DNA of 60,821 bases from Candidatus Physcocola equi (lineage in GTDB: Bacteria > Bacteroidota > Bacteroidia > Bacteroidales > Paludibacteraceae), in contig JAGHUM010000070.1 of the NCBI GenBank assembly GCA_018064855.1, positions 1-60,821 on the forward strand, in the 5' to 3' direction. The notes below the pieces were generated by a model. That model searched no databases and was not told the origin of the DNA. It worked only from the letters and a program-made list of their open reading frames with translations. The position numbers were made by a program, and so were the translations under genes. Each line of letters begins with the position of its first letter. The stretch's first letter is position 1. Below are positions 53,692-60,577 of this stretch, one piece after another.

Positions 53692-54261
53692 ATGAGTATA
53701 AAACATCTTATAGAAGAATGTTTTGCTGAATACAGCAACTTCAGAGAAATCAAATACTTTCATCCAAATGGAAGGACAATGCCAAATGGATGTCACTACC
53801 AAAGAGGTGGATTTTTGAAGGAGTGTAGAGAGAACAAAAAGTTGTTTATTATTGACGAAAAGGAACATTCCAAACTAAACTGGAAGACGAAAACTTGTGG
53901 CGCAATTATCGTTTTCGCAACCGATTCCTGCAATGATGACATTGAAAACAAGATATGGCAAGTGATAAGTTCACTCGCTGACAAGTGGAATTTTATGTCA
54001 ATTAATGACAGCATCGACTTGGATAGCATAGTTGGTATGGATTGCACAAGAACATATTCAATTGGTCATTTCTTCCAAGGAAGATATGTGGGAAAGAATG
54101 GAAAAATCTATAATGGAGACTCCGTTTGCGTAGCAGTGAATGGCTTGTCGTGCCGCAATCTAAAAATACTAGCAGAAAAACTGACAATGGCATCAACACA
54201 TCCAGTGTTGGTAAAGGATTTGAATTCTGATAAGGTTTATTTGGCAGATGATGGTAACTGA
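53692..54261 (+). CDS. Hypothetical island protein, 189 residues
   Basis: I do not recognise this protein. It is soluble, mixed alpha/beta, with eight Cys residues (for example NGCHYQ, LKECREN, KTCGAI, SLSCRN-like LSCRN) and an N-terminal segment FREIKYFHPNGRTMPNGCHYQRGGF. No signal peptide or membrane segment is seen. It is the first gene of the array, behind a canonical promoter, and is followed 20 bases later by a type B repeat. Its low-GC composition differs from the housekeeping genes before it. A defence or immunity function is possible only by context. Confidence 0.7.
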   Translation: MSIKHLIEECFAEYSNFREIKYFHPNGRTMPNGCHYQRGGFLKECRENKKLFIIDEKEHSKLNWKTKTCGAIIVFATDSCNDDIENKIWQVISSLADKWNFMSINDSIDLDSIVGMDCTRTYSIGHFFQGRYVGKNGKIYNGDSVCVAVNGLSCRNLKILAEKLTMASTHPVLVKDLNSDKVYLADDGN

Positions 54262-54280
54262 CGAAGATAAAATTGGGAAT

Positions 54281-54298
54281 TATTTACAAGTTAGCACT
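54281..54298 (+). repeat. Island repeat, type B, left-end orientation (copy 1)
   Basis: TATTTACAAGTTAGCACT differs at two of 18 positions from the copy at 55750-55767 and, like it, is preceded by GGGAAT. It lies right after the first island gene and 12 bases before a type A copy. Confidence 0.75.
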
Positions 54299-54309
54299 AA
54301 TAATAAAGA

Positions 54310-54334
54310 ATGATTATCCACAAGTCGTCAAGTA
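54310..54334 (+). repeat. Island repeat, type A, left-end orientation (copy 2)
   Basis: Matches the perfect 25-bp copy at 59229-59253 at 24 of 25 positions (GTCGTC in place of GTTGTC). The following bases up to the downstream ATG are also similar in both places. Confidence 0.88.
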
Positions 54335-54359
54335 ATATAGATTTTCACTAAATAGAGTT

Positions 54360-54530
54360 ATGAGTTATATTGATGTTAAAAATATTCCAATGGTAACGCT
54401 TGATAAGTGCTATTTGGATTATGAAAATTTGTATGATGATACGAATTTCTTGTTTTTAGATGAAGAATATATTGTTGAAATCGAAGATTCTTACAAAAGT
54501 TCTTGCACAAGCGCAAAAGATGTAATATAA
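54360..54530 (+). pseudogene. Truncated copy of the ART-like gene at 59278
   Basis: Its 56 codons match the first 56 residues of the 273-residue protein encoded at 59278-60099 at 48 positions, including the unbroken shared stretch DKCYLDYENLYDDTNFLFLD and beyond. Similarity ends at codon 56, where GATGTAATA is followed by TAA, and a type A repeat begins six bases later. The upstream 50 bases are also similar. The body of the gene, including the ART-like part, is missing, so the product is probably non-functional unless the N-terminal module acts alone. Confidence 0.85.
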
Positions 54531-54536
54531 AAATCC

Positions 54537-54562
54537 TACTTGAAAAATTCGTGGATAATCAT
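54537..54562 (-). repeat. Island repeat, type A, right-end orientation (copy 3, degenerate)
   Basis: Reads as a diverged complement of the type A repeat with one inserted base; the inner GTGGATAATCAT is intact while the outer half has substitutions. It closes the deleted cassette. Confidence 0.75.
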
Positions 54563-54611
54563 CAAATATTATTGAGGAATTAAAGTCAATGTTTTACAAT
54601 ACAAATGGTGA

Positions 54612-55646
54612 ATGGATATGAAAGAAACATATAACGTATGTACGGAAGATGTTATCAAGAATGCATACATGAAAGGCAAGAAAAAATCGGCATTCATAGC
54701 TTCAAGAAAATTGGAACGTAGTTGTTATCTGTCACAGTTCCTGAAGGAAAGGATTGCTCCCAGACAACCAAAGCAACTGATTGAAGAACTGAAAAATATG
54801 GGAGTGAGCCTTCAAAAGAAAGAGAATGAACCGTACTGGAACTATAAGGACTCAATCATAGGACTAAAGGAAGAAAAGTGGGATGAAGAATACAGCTATA
54901 CCATTATAGACTTCTCCATGGTTAGCGACCTACTCGAGCATGGGTTTAGATTGGATGACTATGCAAATGATGAAATAATAATTTATCTGGAGGAATTCTT
55001 GAAGTTTATTCCAATTTGGCAAGCGGAGAACAACTTGATTGAGAACACTTTCTTCAAACTTGAAAAATTAGATTTTATGGCTCATACAGTCATCAGAAAG
55101 TTTGCAGATGAACTCAACAAGGCCTACAATGGGGTGTCTCTTGCTGAACATCGAGGTTTGACGGTTGTGCGAATCCCACTTCCCAATGGTAGAAAACTGA
55201 AAGTCTGCATTTCTCATGAACGTGATCTCAATAATTTCGAAACAATAAGAAATGAGATATCAACGCTGATAAACACCATCAACAGTACAAATCTGAACTT
55301 CAGACTGGAGGGAAAACAAGGTTTATTGCCGAACACTAAAAAGTTTATTCTTCCACCAACTTACCGCAAGGCTGGACATCTACAATATGGCAGAACTGAA
55401 ATTGACAAAGCAATAAAAGAATTTAAGAAGGGTAGGAATGTTTATTTTGAATGGAAAAATGCGGAGCATACAAGTTATTGGTATGATATGAACGATAATT
55501 GCTATCATACATCATGTGGCGCAACTTTGGAATATATTTACGGAATAGAAGGTAATGATATAATACAAAGTCTGTATGATTTAGAAGATGCAATTCGCAA
55601 ATGGTACAAAGATAATAAAGGTATAGATCTGAAATCGTGTTTTTGA
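54612..55646 (+). CDS. Hypothetical island protein, 344 residues
   Basis: I do not recognise a family. The protein is soluble and basic at the N-terminus (KGKKKSAFIASRKLERSCYLSQFLKERI), with a long helical middle and a C-terminal part rich in aromatic residues (YFEWKNAEHTSYWYDMNDNCYHTSC). No catalytic motif or signal peptide is visible. The start is uncertain: MDMKETYNV offers ATGs at 54612 and 54618. It occupies the interval between a right-end type A repeat and a left-end type B repeat. Composition is AT-rich. Confidence 0.7.
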   Translation: MDMKETYNVCTEDVIKNAYMKGKKKSAFIASRKLERSCYLSQFLKERIAPRQPKQLIEELKNMGVSLQKKENEPYWNYKDSIIGLKEEKWDEEYSYTIIDFSMVSDLLEHGFRLDDYANDEIIIYLEEFLKFIPIWQAENNLIENTFFKLEKLDFMAHTVIRKFADELNKAYNGVSLAEHRGLTVVRIPLPNGRKLKVCISHERDLNNFETIRNEISTLINTINSTNLNFRLEGKQGLLPNTKKFILPPTYRKAGHLQYGRTEIDKAIKEFKKGRNVYFEWKNAEHTSYWYDMNDNCYHTSCGATLEYIYGIEGNDIIQSLYDLEDAIRKWYKDNKGIDLKSCF

Positions 55647-55749
55647 CTATTGATCCACTATCTTTCGATCTAATTTTATTCTTTTTTTCTTGGTAATAAC
55701 TGTATATTAGCTATGTAGTGTAATCATTTTTCTTTAATGATTAGGGAAT

Positions 55750-55767
55750 TATATACAAGTTGGCACT
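55750..55767 (+). repeat. Island repeat, type B, left-end orientation (copy 2)
   Basis: TATATACAAGTTGGCACT; its complement occurs at 56603-56620 with 17 of 18 matches. It lies just beyond the stop of the minus-strand gene at 55773. Confidence 0.85.
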
Positions 55768-55772
55768 CATCT

Positions 55773-56033
55773 TTATTTGAATGAAACATTGAGGTTGTTT
55801 TCTATCATTGCCTTTAGGTCTCTAACTTCTTCTAAAGTGATAGGCATTTCATTTTTAGTACCAATATGTGCTTTCTTATATCTTTCTTTTGTGAATTTAG
55901 CAAACCTTTCAAACAATCTCATATAATCCATCCAAATTGTATCTGCGTTAGGTTTATCATCCATTTCATTCAACACTTGTTGAATTGATTCTCTAATAAT
56001 ATCATTAAAATTCATAATGTCTTTTTTATTCAT
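55773..56033 (-). CDS. Small helical island protein, 86 residues
   Basis: Unrecognised 86-residue, mostly helical and charged protein (FNDIIRESIQQVLNEMDDKPNADTIWMDYMRLFERFAKFTKERYKKAH). The real start may be the second Met (56015, MNFNDIIRES), since the first lies only 21 bases from the divergent gene's ATG. Size and helical character would suit an antitoxin or immunity partner of the divergent gene, but that is inference from arrangement only. Confidence 0.6.
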   Translation of the reverse strand: MNKKDIMNFNDIIRESIQQVLNEMDDKPNADTIWMDYMRLFERFAKFTKERYKKAHIGTKNEMPITLEEVRDLKAMIENNLNVSFK

Positions 56034-56054
56034 AAATAGTTAAACCAAATACTT

Positions 56055-56585
56055 ATGTTGCAATTAACTTTAAAAAGAAGTAGTTTCTCAAAACTTTGTT
56101 GTTTATGTAGTCTTGAATTGATTGATTATGTATTCAAAAGTTTCACAGATTATGGAGGAATAATCAATTATGACGAAGAAAATATGAAAGATGACTTATG
56201 GGAAATTGATGGATTTTACGACGATGAGACATTTAACACTCTTGATATTATGAAAGTTATGAGTGCATTTGGTGAAAATGGTCAATTTTTGGTAAATGGG
56301 AAAAAAATGTTTTTTGAAGGAATCGTACTTACAGAAAATCATAAATATGGACAATTAGTAAATAGAGTATGGACAAATTGCAAGTTGAACAACCAAACAC
56401 CTTTTTTTGATTTAGGAGTATTGGATATTCCTAAAATAATGCCACGATATAGATACACAAAGATGTCAGATATATGTTTTATAGTTGAAAAATTTGTTAA
56501 TGGTAATCACATTCCAATTCCAATAAAATTTCTTACCCAAAAAGATTGTGAAGATTGGATAAAAGAACAAAACGAAACAAAATAA
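56055..56585 (+). CDS. Hypothetical island protein, 176 residues
   Basis: Unrecognised, very AT-rich gene. The protein has an alpha/beta look with conserved-looking aromatic and acidic blocks (DYGGIINYDEENMKDDLWEIDGFYDDETF) and no signal peptide. The first 25 residues (LQLTLKRSSFSKLCCLCSLEL) look unlike a normal N-terminus, so translation may begin later. It is divergent from the 86-residue gene, and both lie inside one inverted-repeat pair. Confidence 0.6.
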   Translation: MLQLTLKRSSFSKLCCLCSLELIDYVFKSFTDYGGIINYDEENMKDDLWEIDGFYDDETFNTLDIMKVMSAFGENGQFLVNGKKMFFEGIVLTENHKYGQLVNRVWTNCKLNNQTPFFDLGVLDIPKIMPRYRYTKMSDICFIVEKFVNGNHIPIPIKFLTQKDCEDWIKEQNETK

Positions 56586-56602
56586 GTATTTCGTTTTTGT
56601 TT

Positions 56603-56620
56603 AGTGCCAACTTATATATA
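56603..56620 (-). repeat. Island repeat, type B, right-end orientation (copy 3)
   Basis: AGTGCCAACTTATATATA is the complement of the copy at 55750-55767 except for one base. It follows the stop of the plus-strand gene by 17 bases. Confidence 0.85.
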
Positions 56621-56769
56621 GTACCCCAAATTTTTTGTTCCGAAATTTTCATATTTTTAATTTACATCACATTATTATTCTGTAATCAGTCTTTAGTTAT
56701 AAAGTCGCAAGTATTTCAACACATTCACTTTGTGCTCAAGGTGAATAATCACAAATAACTCTATATTAT

Positions 56770-56994
56770 ATGGAAAATGATTATCAACTAGAAATCTACG
56801 GTCTTGGAAAGTATCGCCGATTGCTAGACGATGCCTCTAAAAGGCGCCATGCCAACAGGAAGGAACTGCTGGCGGAGATAGAAGCTGCTATAAAGGCTGA
56901 GTATGACGCATATTGCACAGAAGACATAACCGGTATTCGAAGAAATCCGTCAGGCAAAAGATGCATTCAGATCCTTCTGGAAGCCAGAAAATGA
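56770..56994 (+). CDS. Small island protein, 74 residues
   Basis: Unrecognised, helical and charged (YGLGKYRRLLDDASKRRHANRKELLAEIEAAIKAEYDAY). It starts a tight four-gene plus-strand block (56770-59205) whose base composition is closer to the core genome than that of the neighbouring cassettes. The next gene starts three bases after its stop, so they are surely co-transcribed. Confidence 0.7.
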   Translation: MENDYQLEIYGLGKYRRLLDDASKRRHANRKELLAEIEAAIKAEYDAYCTEDITGIRRNPSGKRCIQILLEARK

Positions 56995-56997
56995 GTA

Positions 56998-57528
56998 ATG
57001 AACAAGATGTATGTGTTGAACGAGGAGGACTTCGACCACTTTAAGACAATCAACACCACTTTGTTCGACCTTACTTCCAAACTGGTTGGCAAGTTATATG
57101 CCATCTACAGACACTGGCTGGATAACGAGGAGGTGGACTGGAATAAAGACTGCGAGGTCTGCGGAAAAGTTATAGCCGAAGGCTGGAAGAAGATGGAAAA
57201 CGATGATACGGGGTCTGACTACAACACCTTGTTGCCTATCATTGAGGACATGACAGACAGCCCATTGTTCAAGATCGAGTTTTCAGGAAGCCAAGATAGG
57301 AAAATTGATGATATGAAGGGAATCTACTTTCATCCAGCCAGTGGTGGGCACCTGTTCAGTTTTGGAGGTCCACAGCCATTCGGCGACTTCGTGATGTGTA
57401 CCGCGTTTGACCACCTCCTCATTGACTCATACTACAGCAGACAAGACATTCTGCGTATAGAACTATTTTGGGCAGATGCGGACATCACCCACCAACGGAT
57501 AGTAACAAGCGAAGGAAGACATATATGA
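56998..57528 (+). CDS. Hypothetical island protein, 176 residues
   Basis: Unrecognised soluble protein rich in aromatic and acidic residues. Helical N-terminal half (LFDLTSKLVGKLYAIYRHWLDNEE), then a segment GIYFHPASGGHLFSFGGPQPFGDFVMC that looks like a compact beta region. Overlaps the next gene by four bases (ATGA), indicating translational coupling. No signal peptide, no known catalytic motif. Confidence 0.75.
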   Translation: MNKMYVLNEEDFDHFKTINTTLFDLTSKLVGKLYAIYRHWLDNEEVDWNKDCEVCGKVIAEGWKKMENDDTGSDYNTLLPIIEDMTDSPLFKIEFSGSQDRKIDDMKGIYFHPASGGHLFSFGGPQPFGDFVMCTAFDHLLIDSYYSRQDILRIELFWADADITHQRIVTSEGRHI

Positions 57529-58277
57529 AGCATAAAGATTACACAAATAGCAAAATGATATACCCTGGAGTCTATTCCTCCACTATATTTGAAATGGAAG
57601 TTTGGGCTCTCTACGACATGAGCGACTACACACAAGAGGATTACGAGGAAGATCTTCAACACGGATATATGGATTGTGGGCTGCGCAAGGAAAAAATAGG
57701 CCTTTTTGAGACAAAGGAACAGGCTCTTAACCATTTGGACATGATGTATGAAGACCCTTGGGGTTCTGACAGCGAACTGTATTGTGCGTTCATCAGAGAG
57801 AAACCAATGCACTGCATGATGAAAAGGCAAGACAATTACATCAAGGAATGGACATACGTGCACGGAAAACTGGTTGATGAATCCATCGTCAGAAACTATG
57901 ATGAGAGAAACAATCCATTCCCAGGCAGAAACGAAAGTATGATAAGGTTCAAGCGGGGTGATATTGTGATGATACCGGATGGTTACAGTGCTTATTGGGG
58001 CATTGTGTGGGGGTGTCCGCTCACTACAGAAAAAGTACAGGAGATGCTAGATAGCTTCATTGAAAAATATGGGGAATACATATCTACTCTTGAATATGGC
58101 GATGACCAATATACGATTCTAACCAGTGGAGAGGGATTTGAAGGTGGACACGAACATATTTTGGCACACACACTGTTACCAGCCACGGCAGTTCCCGATT
58201 ATGTCCGAACCACTTTGGTGAAAGGGTATAAAAAAGCGGAAGCAGACGAGATTGCATATCGTAAGAAGCACAGCTGA
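57525..58277 (+). CDS. Hypothetical island protein, 250 residues
   Basis: Unrecognised, acidic, Trp/Tyr-rich soluble protein. The start is set at the ATG at 57525 because it overlaps the previous stop in the ATGA arrangement; the longer frame from a TTG at 57468 lies inside the previous gene. Segments such as FKRGDIVMIPDGYSAYWGIVWG and YGDDQYTILTSGEGFEGGHEHI are distinctive but not assigned. General style recalls the cytosolic immunity proteins of polymorphic toxin systems (inference). Confidence 0.75.
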   Translation: MKHKDYTNSKMIYPGVYSSTIFEMEVWALYDMSDYTQEDYEEDLQHGYMDCGLRKEKIGLFETKEQALNHLDMMYEDPWGSDSELYCAFIREKPMHCMMKRQDNYIKEWTYVHGKLVDESIVRNYDERNNPFPGRNESMIRFKRGDIVMIPDGYSAYWGIVWGCPLTTEKVQEMLDSFIEKYGEYISTLEYGDDQYTILTSGEGFEGGHEHILAHTLLPATAVPDYVRTTLVKGYKKAEADEIAYRKKHS

Positions 58278-58305
58278 ACAATCAACAAGCGACATGTAAA
58301 AGACT

Positions 58306-59205
58306 ATGGATGTGAATACAAACAAGCAGGTTCGTAAAGGCCGTTTTACATACTATATTGACGAACAGCGGATGGAAGCATGGCTTAAGCAGGGACATAT
58401 AGGCCGCTGCAAGTGTTTCCATGTACCTTCCTCTGTTGAATTGGACGGGAAAGTATATACGATAACTAGTGTTGAGATTGGTGCGTTTAACAGTCCGAGA
58501 ACTCTGAAAAAAATAGTTATCCCAGACTCAATCAATTATATAGACGAGGACAGCCTATACAGTTTACCTAACCTGAGAAGTATTTTTATCGGCAAAGGGC
58601 TTGAATTCTTAAACTATTGGAACTTCCGTTTATGTCCTAAATTCAGCAGTTTTGTCATCGACAGAGCCAACCCACATCTAAAAGTAGAAGATGGGCTTGT
58701 TTTTGATCCTGCAAAGTCAACCGTCTATAAATCGTTGTACGACAGGAATTATTACATTGTGCCTGAAGGGGTGAAAGTGATAATGCCTCTGACATTCTCA
58801 TGGAACAATCGTTTGACTTTCGTTGATTTGCCGGATTCTTTGGAAGAATTGGGTGACGAGGTTTTCACCGGAGCAAGCAAAATGGAAGATTTGATAATGC
58901 CAAATTCAGTGAAGAAGGTTGGAGGACAGCTCTGTCTTGATTGTGAGAATCTCAAAAGCGCCACTGTTTCTGAATCGCTCGAAAATCTTGGATGCGAAAT
59001 GTTCTGCGGATGCAGAAACCTGAAAAAAATTGTATTGGGAACATTTGCTACCAACCATCTAATAGAAGCCGAGCCTGAGGATTTAGAGGGCGTGAATGTT
59101 GGTTCCTGTGTGTTATATGTGGCAAAACAACTTATGGACGACTATCGTGAACATCCTGTATGGGGACAGTTTAAAAACATTAGGTGCATCGACGAGTTAC
59201 TATAG
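58306..59205 (+). CDS. Cytosolic BspA-type leucine-rich-repeat protein
   Basis: A 299-residue protein built of LRR_5 (BspA/TpLRR) repeats of about 23 residues: for example ITSVEIGAFNSPRTLKKIVIP, then NYIDEDSLYSLPNLRSIFIG, EELGDEVFTGASKMEDLIMP, KKVGGQLCLDCENLKSATV and ENLGCEMFCGCRNLKKIVLG. It has no signal peptide or sorting domain, unlike surface BspA proteins, so it probably acts inside the cell in protein binding. It ends the four-gene block; a type A repeat follows 24 bases after its stop. Confidence 0.82.
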   Translation: MDVNTNKQVRKGRFTYYIDEQRMEAWLKQGHIGRCKCFHVPSSVELDGKVYTITSVEIGAFNSPRTLKKIVIPDSINYIDEDSLYSLPNLRSIFIGKGLEFLNYWNFRLCPKFSSFVIDRANPHLKVEDGLVFDPAKSTVYKSLYDRNYYIVPEGVKVIMPLTFSWNNRLTFVDLPDSLEELGDEVFTGASKMEDLIMPNSVKKVGGQLCLDCENLKSATVSESLENLGCEMFCGCRNLKKIVLGTFATNHLIEAEPEDLEGVNVGSCVLYVAKQLMDDYREHPVWGQFKNIRCIDELL

Positions 59206-59228
59206 TTTTTCAAGTATCGTTTGCGAAA

Positions 59229-59253
59229 ATGATTATCCACAAGTTGTCAAGTA
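59229..59253 (+). repeat. Island repeat, type A, left-end orientation (copy 4)
   Basis: Twenty-five bases containing GATTATCCACAAGTTGTCAA that recur exactly, inverted, at 60105-60129. Contains TTATCCACA, which also matches a DnaA-box consensus. Confidence 0.92.
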
Positions 59254-59277
59254 ATATAGAATTTTATAAAGAAAGTT

Positions 59278-60099
59278 ATGAGTTATATTGATATTAATGA
59301 TATTCCAATGGCAACACTTGATAAGTGCTATTTGGATTATGAGAATTTGTATGATGATACGAATTTCTTGTTTTTGGATGAAGAATACATCGTTGAAATT
59401 GAAGATTCAAATAATAGTTCTTGTTCCAGCGCAATGGATGTAATAGAACAACTGCAAACCCAATATGATTTGTCAGCATTTCAATGTAGAGCATTACATC
59501 CAAATGGTGTTGATTTTGTTGATATTAAAACTGAATTGCCAGATTATTTAATGGCGAGTCAAGTATATTTAATCCCAAACATCAAGAATAATTATGATAT
59601 AATAGTTGATTTCCTACGAAAAAATGGGTATTACCTATCAAAACGAGGAATACAAAAGGATAAAAAGAATAGATTGTGGTTTGAATTAGTATTTGACCCA
59701 ATTAAACAACTGAATATAGCACAACAAGTATTAAACAAACATCGGTATGCTTATCATACAACCCCAATTCAAAACGCTGACTCTATAGATATTGAAGGTA
59801 TAAAAGCACAAAAAGCATTTAAACCTTACGAGTCATATCAAAAACGAGTTTATCTATATATAGGAAATCCAAGTAGTCAAGATTATGTTAATATGATGAA
59901 TGACATTTCTATGAGTCTATCATCAAAAAACAAAAACTTTGTTGGAGATTTTGTTGAATATGAAATTCGTTTAAGTAAGTTGCCGAAAGATACCGATTTT
60001 TTAATAGATGTTCACGGATATAGTAAAGACTTTGTATATATTACAACTGACATTCCTACATCTGCAATAACTAATTCGGAAGAAAAGACTTACGGATAA
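59278..60099 (+). CDS. Cassette protein with ADP-ribosyltransferase-like C-terminal part
   Basis: A 273-residue soluble protein. The N-terminal 56 residues recur in the truncated copy at 54360. From about residue 150 the pattern resembles the ADP-ribosyltransferase/RNA 2'-phosphotransferase superfold: RYAYHTTPIQNADSIDIEGI (residues 156-175, like the His-x-Thr and GL loop of DarT/KptA-type proteins), then RVYLYIGNP (190-198) and VYITTDIPTSAI (253-264). A conserved catalytic Glu cannot be fixed by eye. The gene is very AT-rich and fills its cassette almost completely. A toxin or phage-defence role is possible; the fold call is tentative. Confidence 0.65.
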   Translation: MSYIDINDIPMATLDKCYLDYENLYDDTNFLFLDEEYIVEIEDSNNSSCSSAMDVIEQLQTQYDLSAFQCRALHPNGVDFVDIKTELPDYLMASQVYLIPNIKNNYDIIVDFLRKNGYYLSKRGIQKDKKNRLWFELVFDPIKQLNIAQQVLNKHRYAYHTTPIQNADSIDIEGIKAQKAFKPYESYQKRVYLYIGNPSSQDYVNMMNDISMSLSSKNKNFVGDFVEYEIRLSKLPKDTDFLIDVHGYSKDFVYITTDIPTSAITNSEEKTYG

Positions 60100-60104
60100 A
60101 AAAC

Positions 60105-60129
60105 TACTTGACAACTTGTGGATAATCAT
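60105..60129 (-). repeat. Island repeat, type A, right-end orientation (copy 5)
   Basis: Exact inverted copy of 59229-59253, starting 5 bases after the stop of the ART-like gene. Confidence 0.92.
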
Positions 60130-60225
60130 ATAAAGTTTCATCCAGAAATTGACATTGAAGAAAGTCTTCGCAATGGATATGTCACTATGGATGAATTTGA
60201 AAAAACTCATCCAGGTTTAACATAA
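60118..60225 (+). pseudogene. Probable gene remnant cut by the cassette end
   Basis: A 35-codon frame whose only possible start, GTG at 60118, lies inside the type A repeat. Its product (DIEESLRNGYVTMDEFEKTHPGLT at the end, given here in part) looks like the C-terminus of a longer protein, similar in feel to small antitoxin or AbrB/prevent-host type tails. It may be the 3' part of a gene interrupted when the cassette arrived. Confidence 0.4.
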
Positions 60226-60259
60226 TGGGAAATAATGAAATATAAAACATTTTTGATAT

Positions 60260-60436
60260 ATGGATAAGCAGATTTTAACCGAAGAGCAACCAACTGAAAT
60301 TGATGTTGCAAAAGTAATAGAAGAATTTAAAGCAAGAGGCGGTATGAGCGATGAAGAACTTCAAACTCGCCTTAAGGCAATTCCTTTTGAGGAATTTATG
60401 AGAAAATTAGACAAAAGAATTGAGACAATCAAATGA
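60260..60436 (+). CDS. Small acidic helical protein, antitoxin-like
   Basis: Fifty-eight residues, strongly helical and charged (EIDVAKVIEEFKARGGMSDEELQTRLKAIPFEEFMRKL). It overlaps the next small frame by four bases (ATGA). The pair has the size and layout of a toxin-antitoxin module, but no family was recognised. Confidence 0.55.
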   Translation: MDKQILTEEQPTEIDVAKVIEEFKARGGMSDEELQTRLKAIPFEEFMRKLDKRIETIK

Positions 60437-60558
60437 TTTTTATAATCCAAAATGTTGATGAAAAATTAGATGAATATGCTTCATTTCTTAAAAGCATTTC
60501 TTATACAACTGACGAAGCGAAAATAAAGAAGATGGGAGATAGAATACCAAATCAATAA
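60433..60558 (+). CDS. Very small protein overlapping the antitoxin-like gene
   Basis: Forty-one residues (starts MIFIIQNVDEKLDEYASFLK), translationally coupled to the preceding gene by an ATGA overlap. It may be a complete small protein or the 5' remnant of a longer toxin-like gene. Confidence 0.45.
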   Translation: MIFIIQNVDEKLDEYASFLKSISYTTDEAKIKKMGDRIPNQ

Positions 60559-60577
60559 GCGTTGTAATCCTATATTG

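Larger units (their letters stand above)
54310..54562. mobile_element. Internally deleted copy of the type A cassette
   Basis: Bounded by type A repeats in inverted orientation and containing only the first 56 codons of the gene that is complete at 59278-60099. It looks like the same element after loss of roughly 650 internal bases. No recombinase or transposase is present and no target duplication is obvious. Confidence 0.65.
55750..56620. mobile_element. Type B cassette: two divergent genes between inverted repeats
   Basis: An 871-bp segment bounded by 18-bp inverted repeats (17 of 18 identical) that encloses a minus-strand and a plus-strand gene with ends close to the repeats on both sides. 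No transposase is present. The repeats share the core ACAAGTTG and the ATTAT upstream of it with type A. Confidence 0.6.
59229..60129. mobile_element. Full-length type A cassette with perfect 25-bp inverted ends
   Basis: A 901-bp segment with perfect 25-bp inverted terminal repeats enclosing one gene, whose ATG is 24 bases from the left end and whose stop is 5 bases from the right end. It carries no recombinase, so it would need a protein supplied in trans. A deleted copy sits at 54310-54562. No clear target duplication was seen at the outer edges. Confidence 0.7.

Noticed and set aside
53468..60129. Island repeats as integron attC sites
   Set aside because: The sequences do not fit the RYYYAAC/GTTRRRY core pairs, no large imperfect folded site is evident at the repeats, and no integrase gene is in the window.
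59232..60129. TTATCCACA copies as a replication origin with DnaA boxes
   Set aside because: No dnaA, dnaN, gidA or partition genes nearby, and each copy sits inside a longer conserved repeat placed at gene-block borders.
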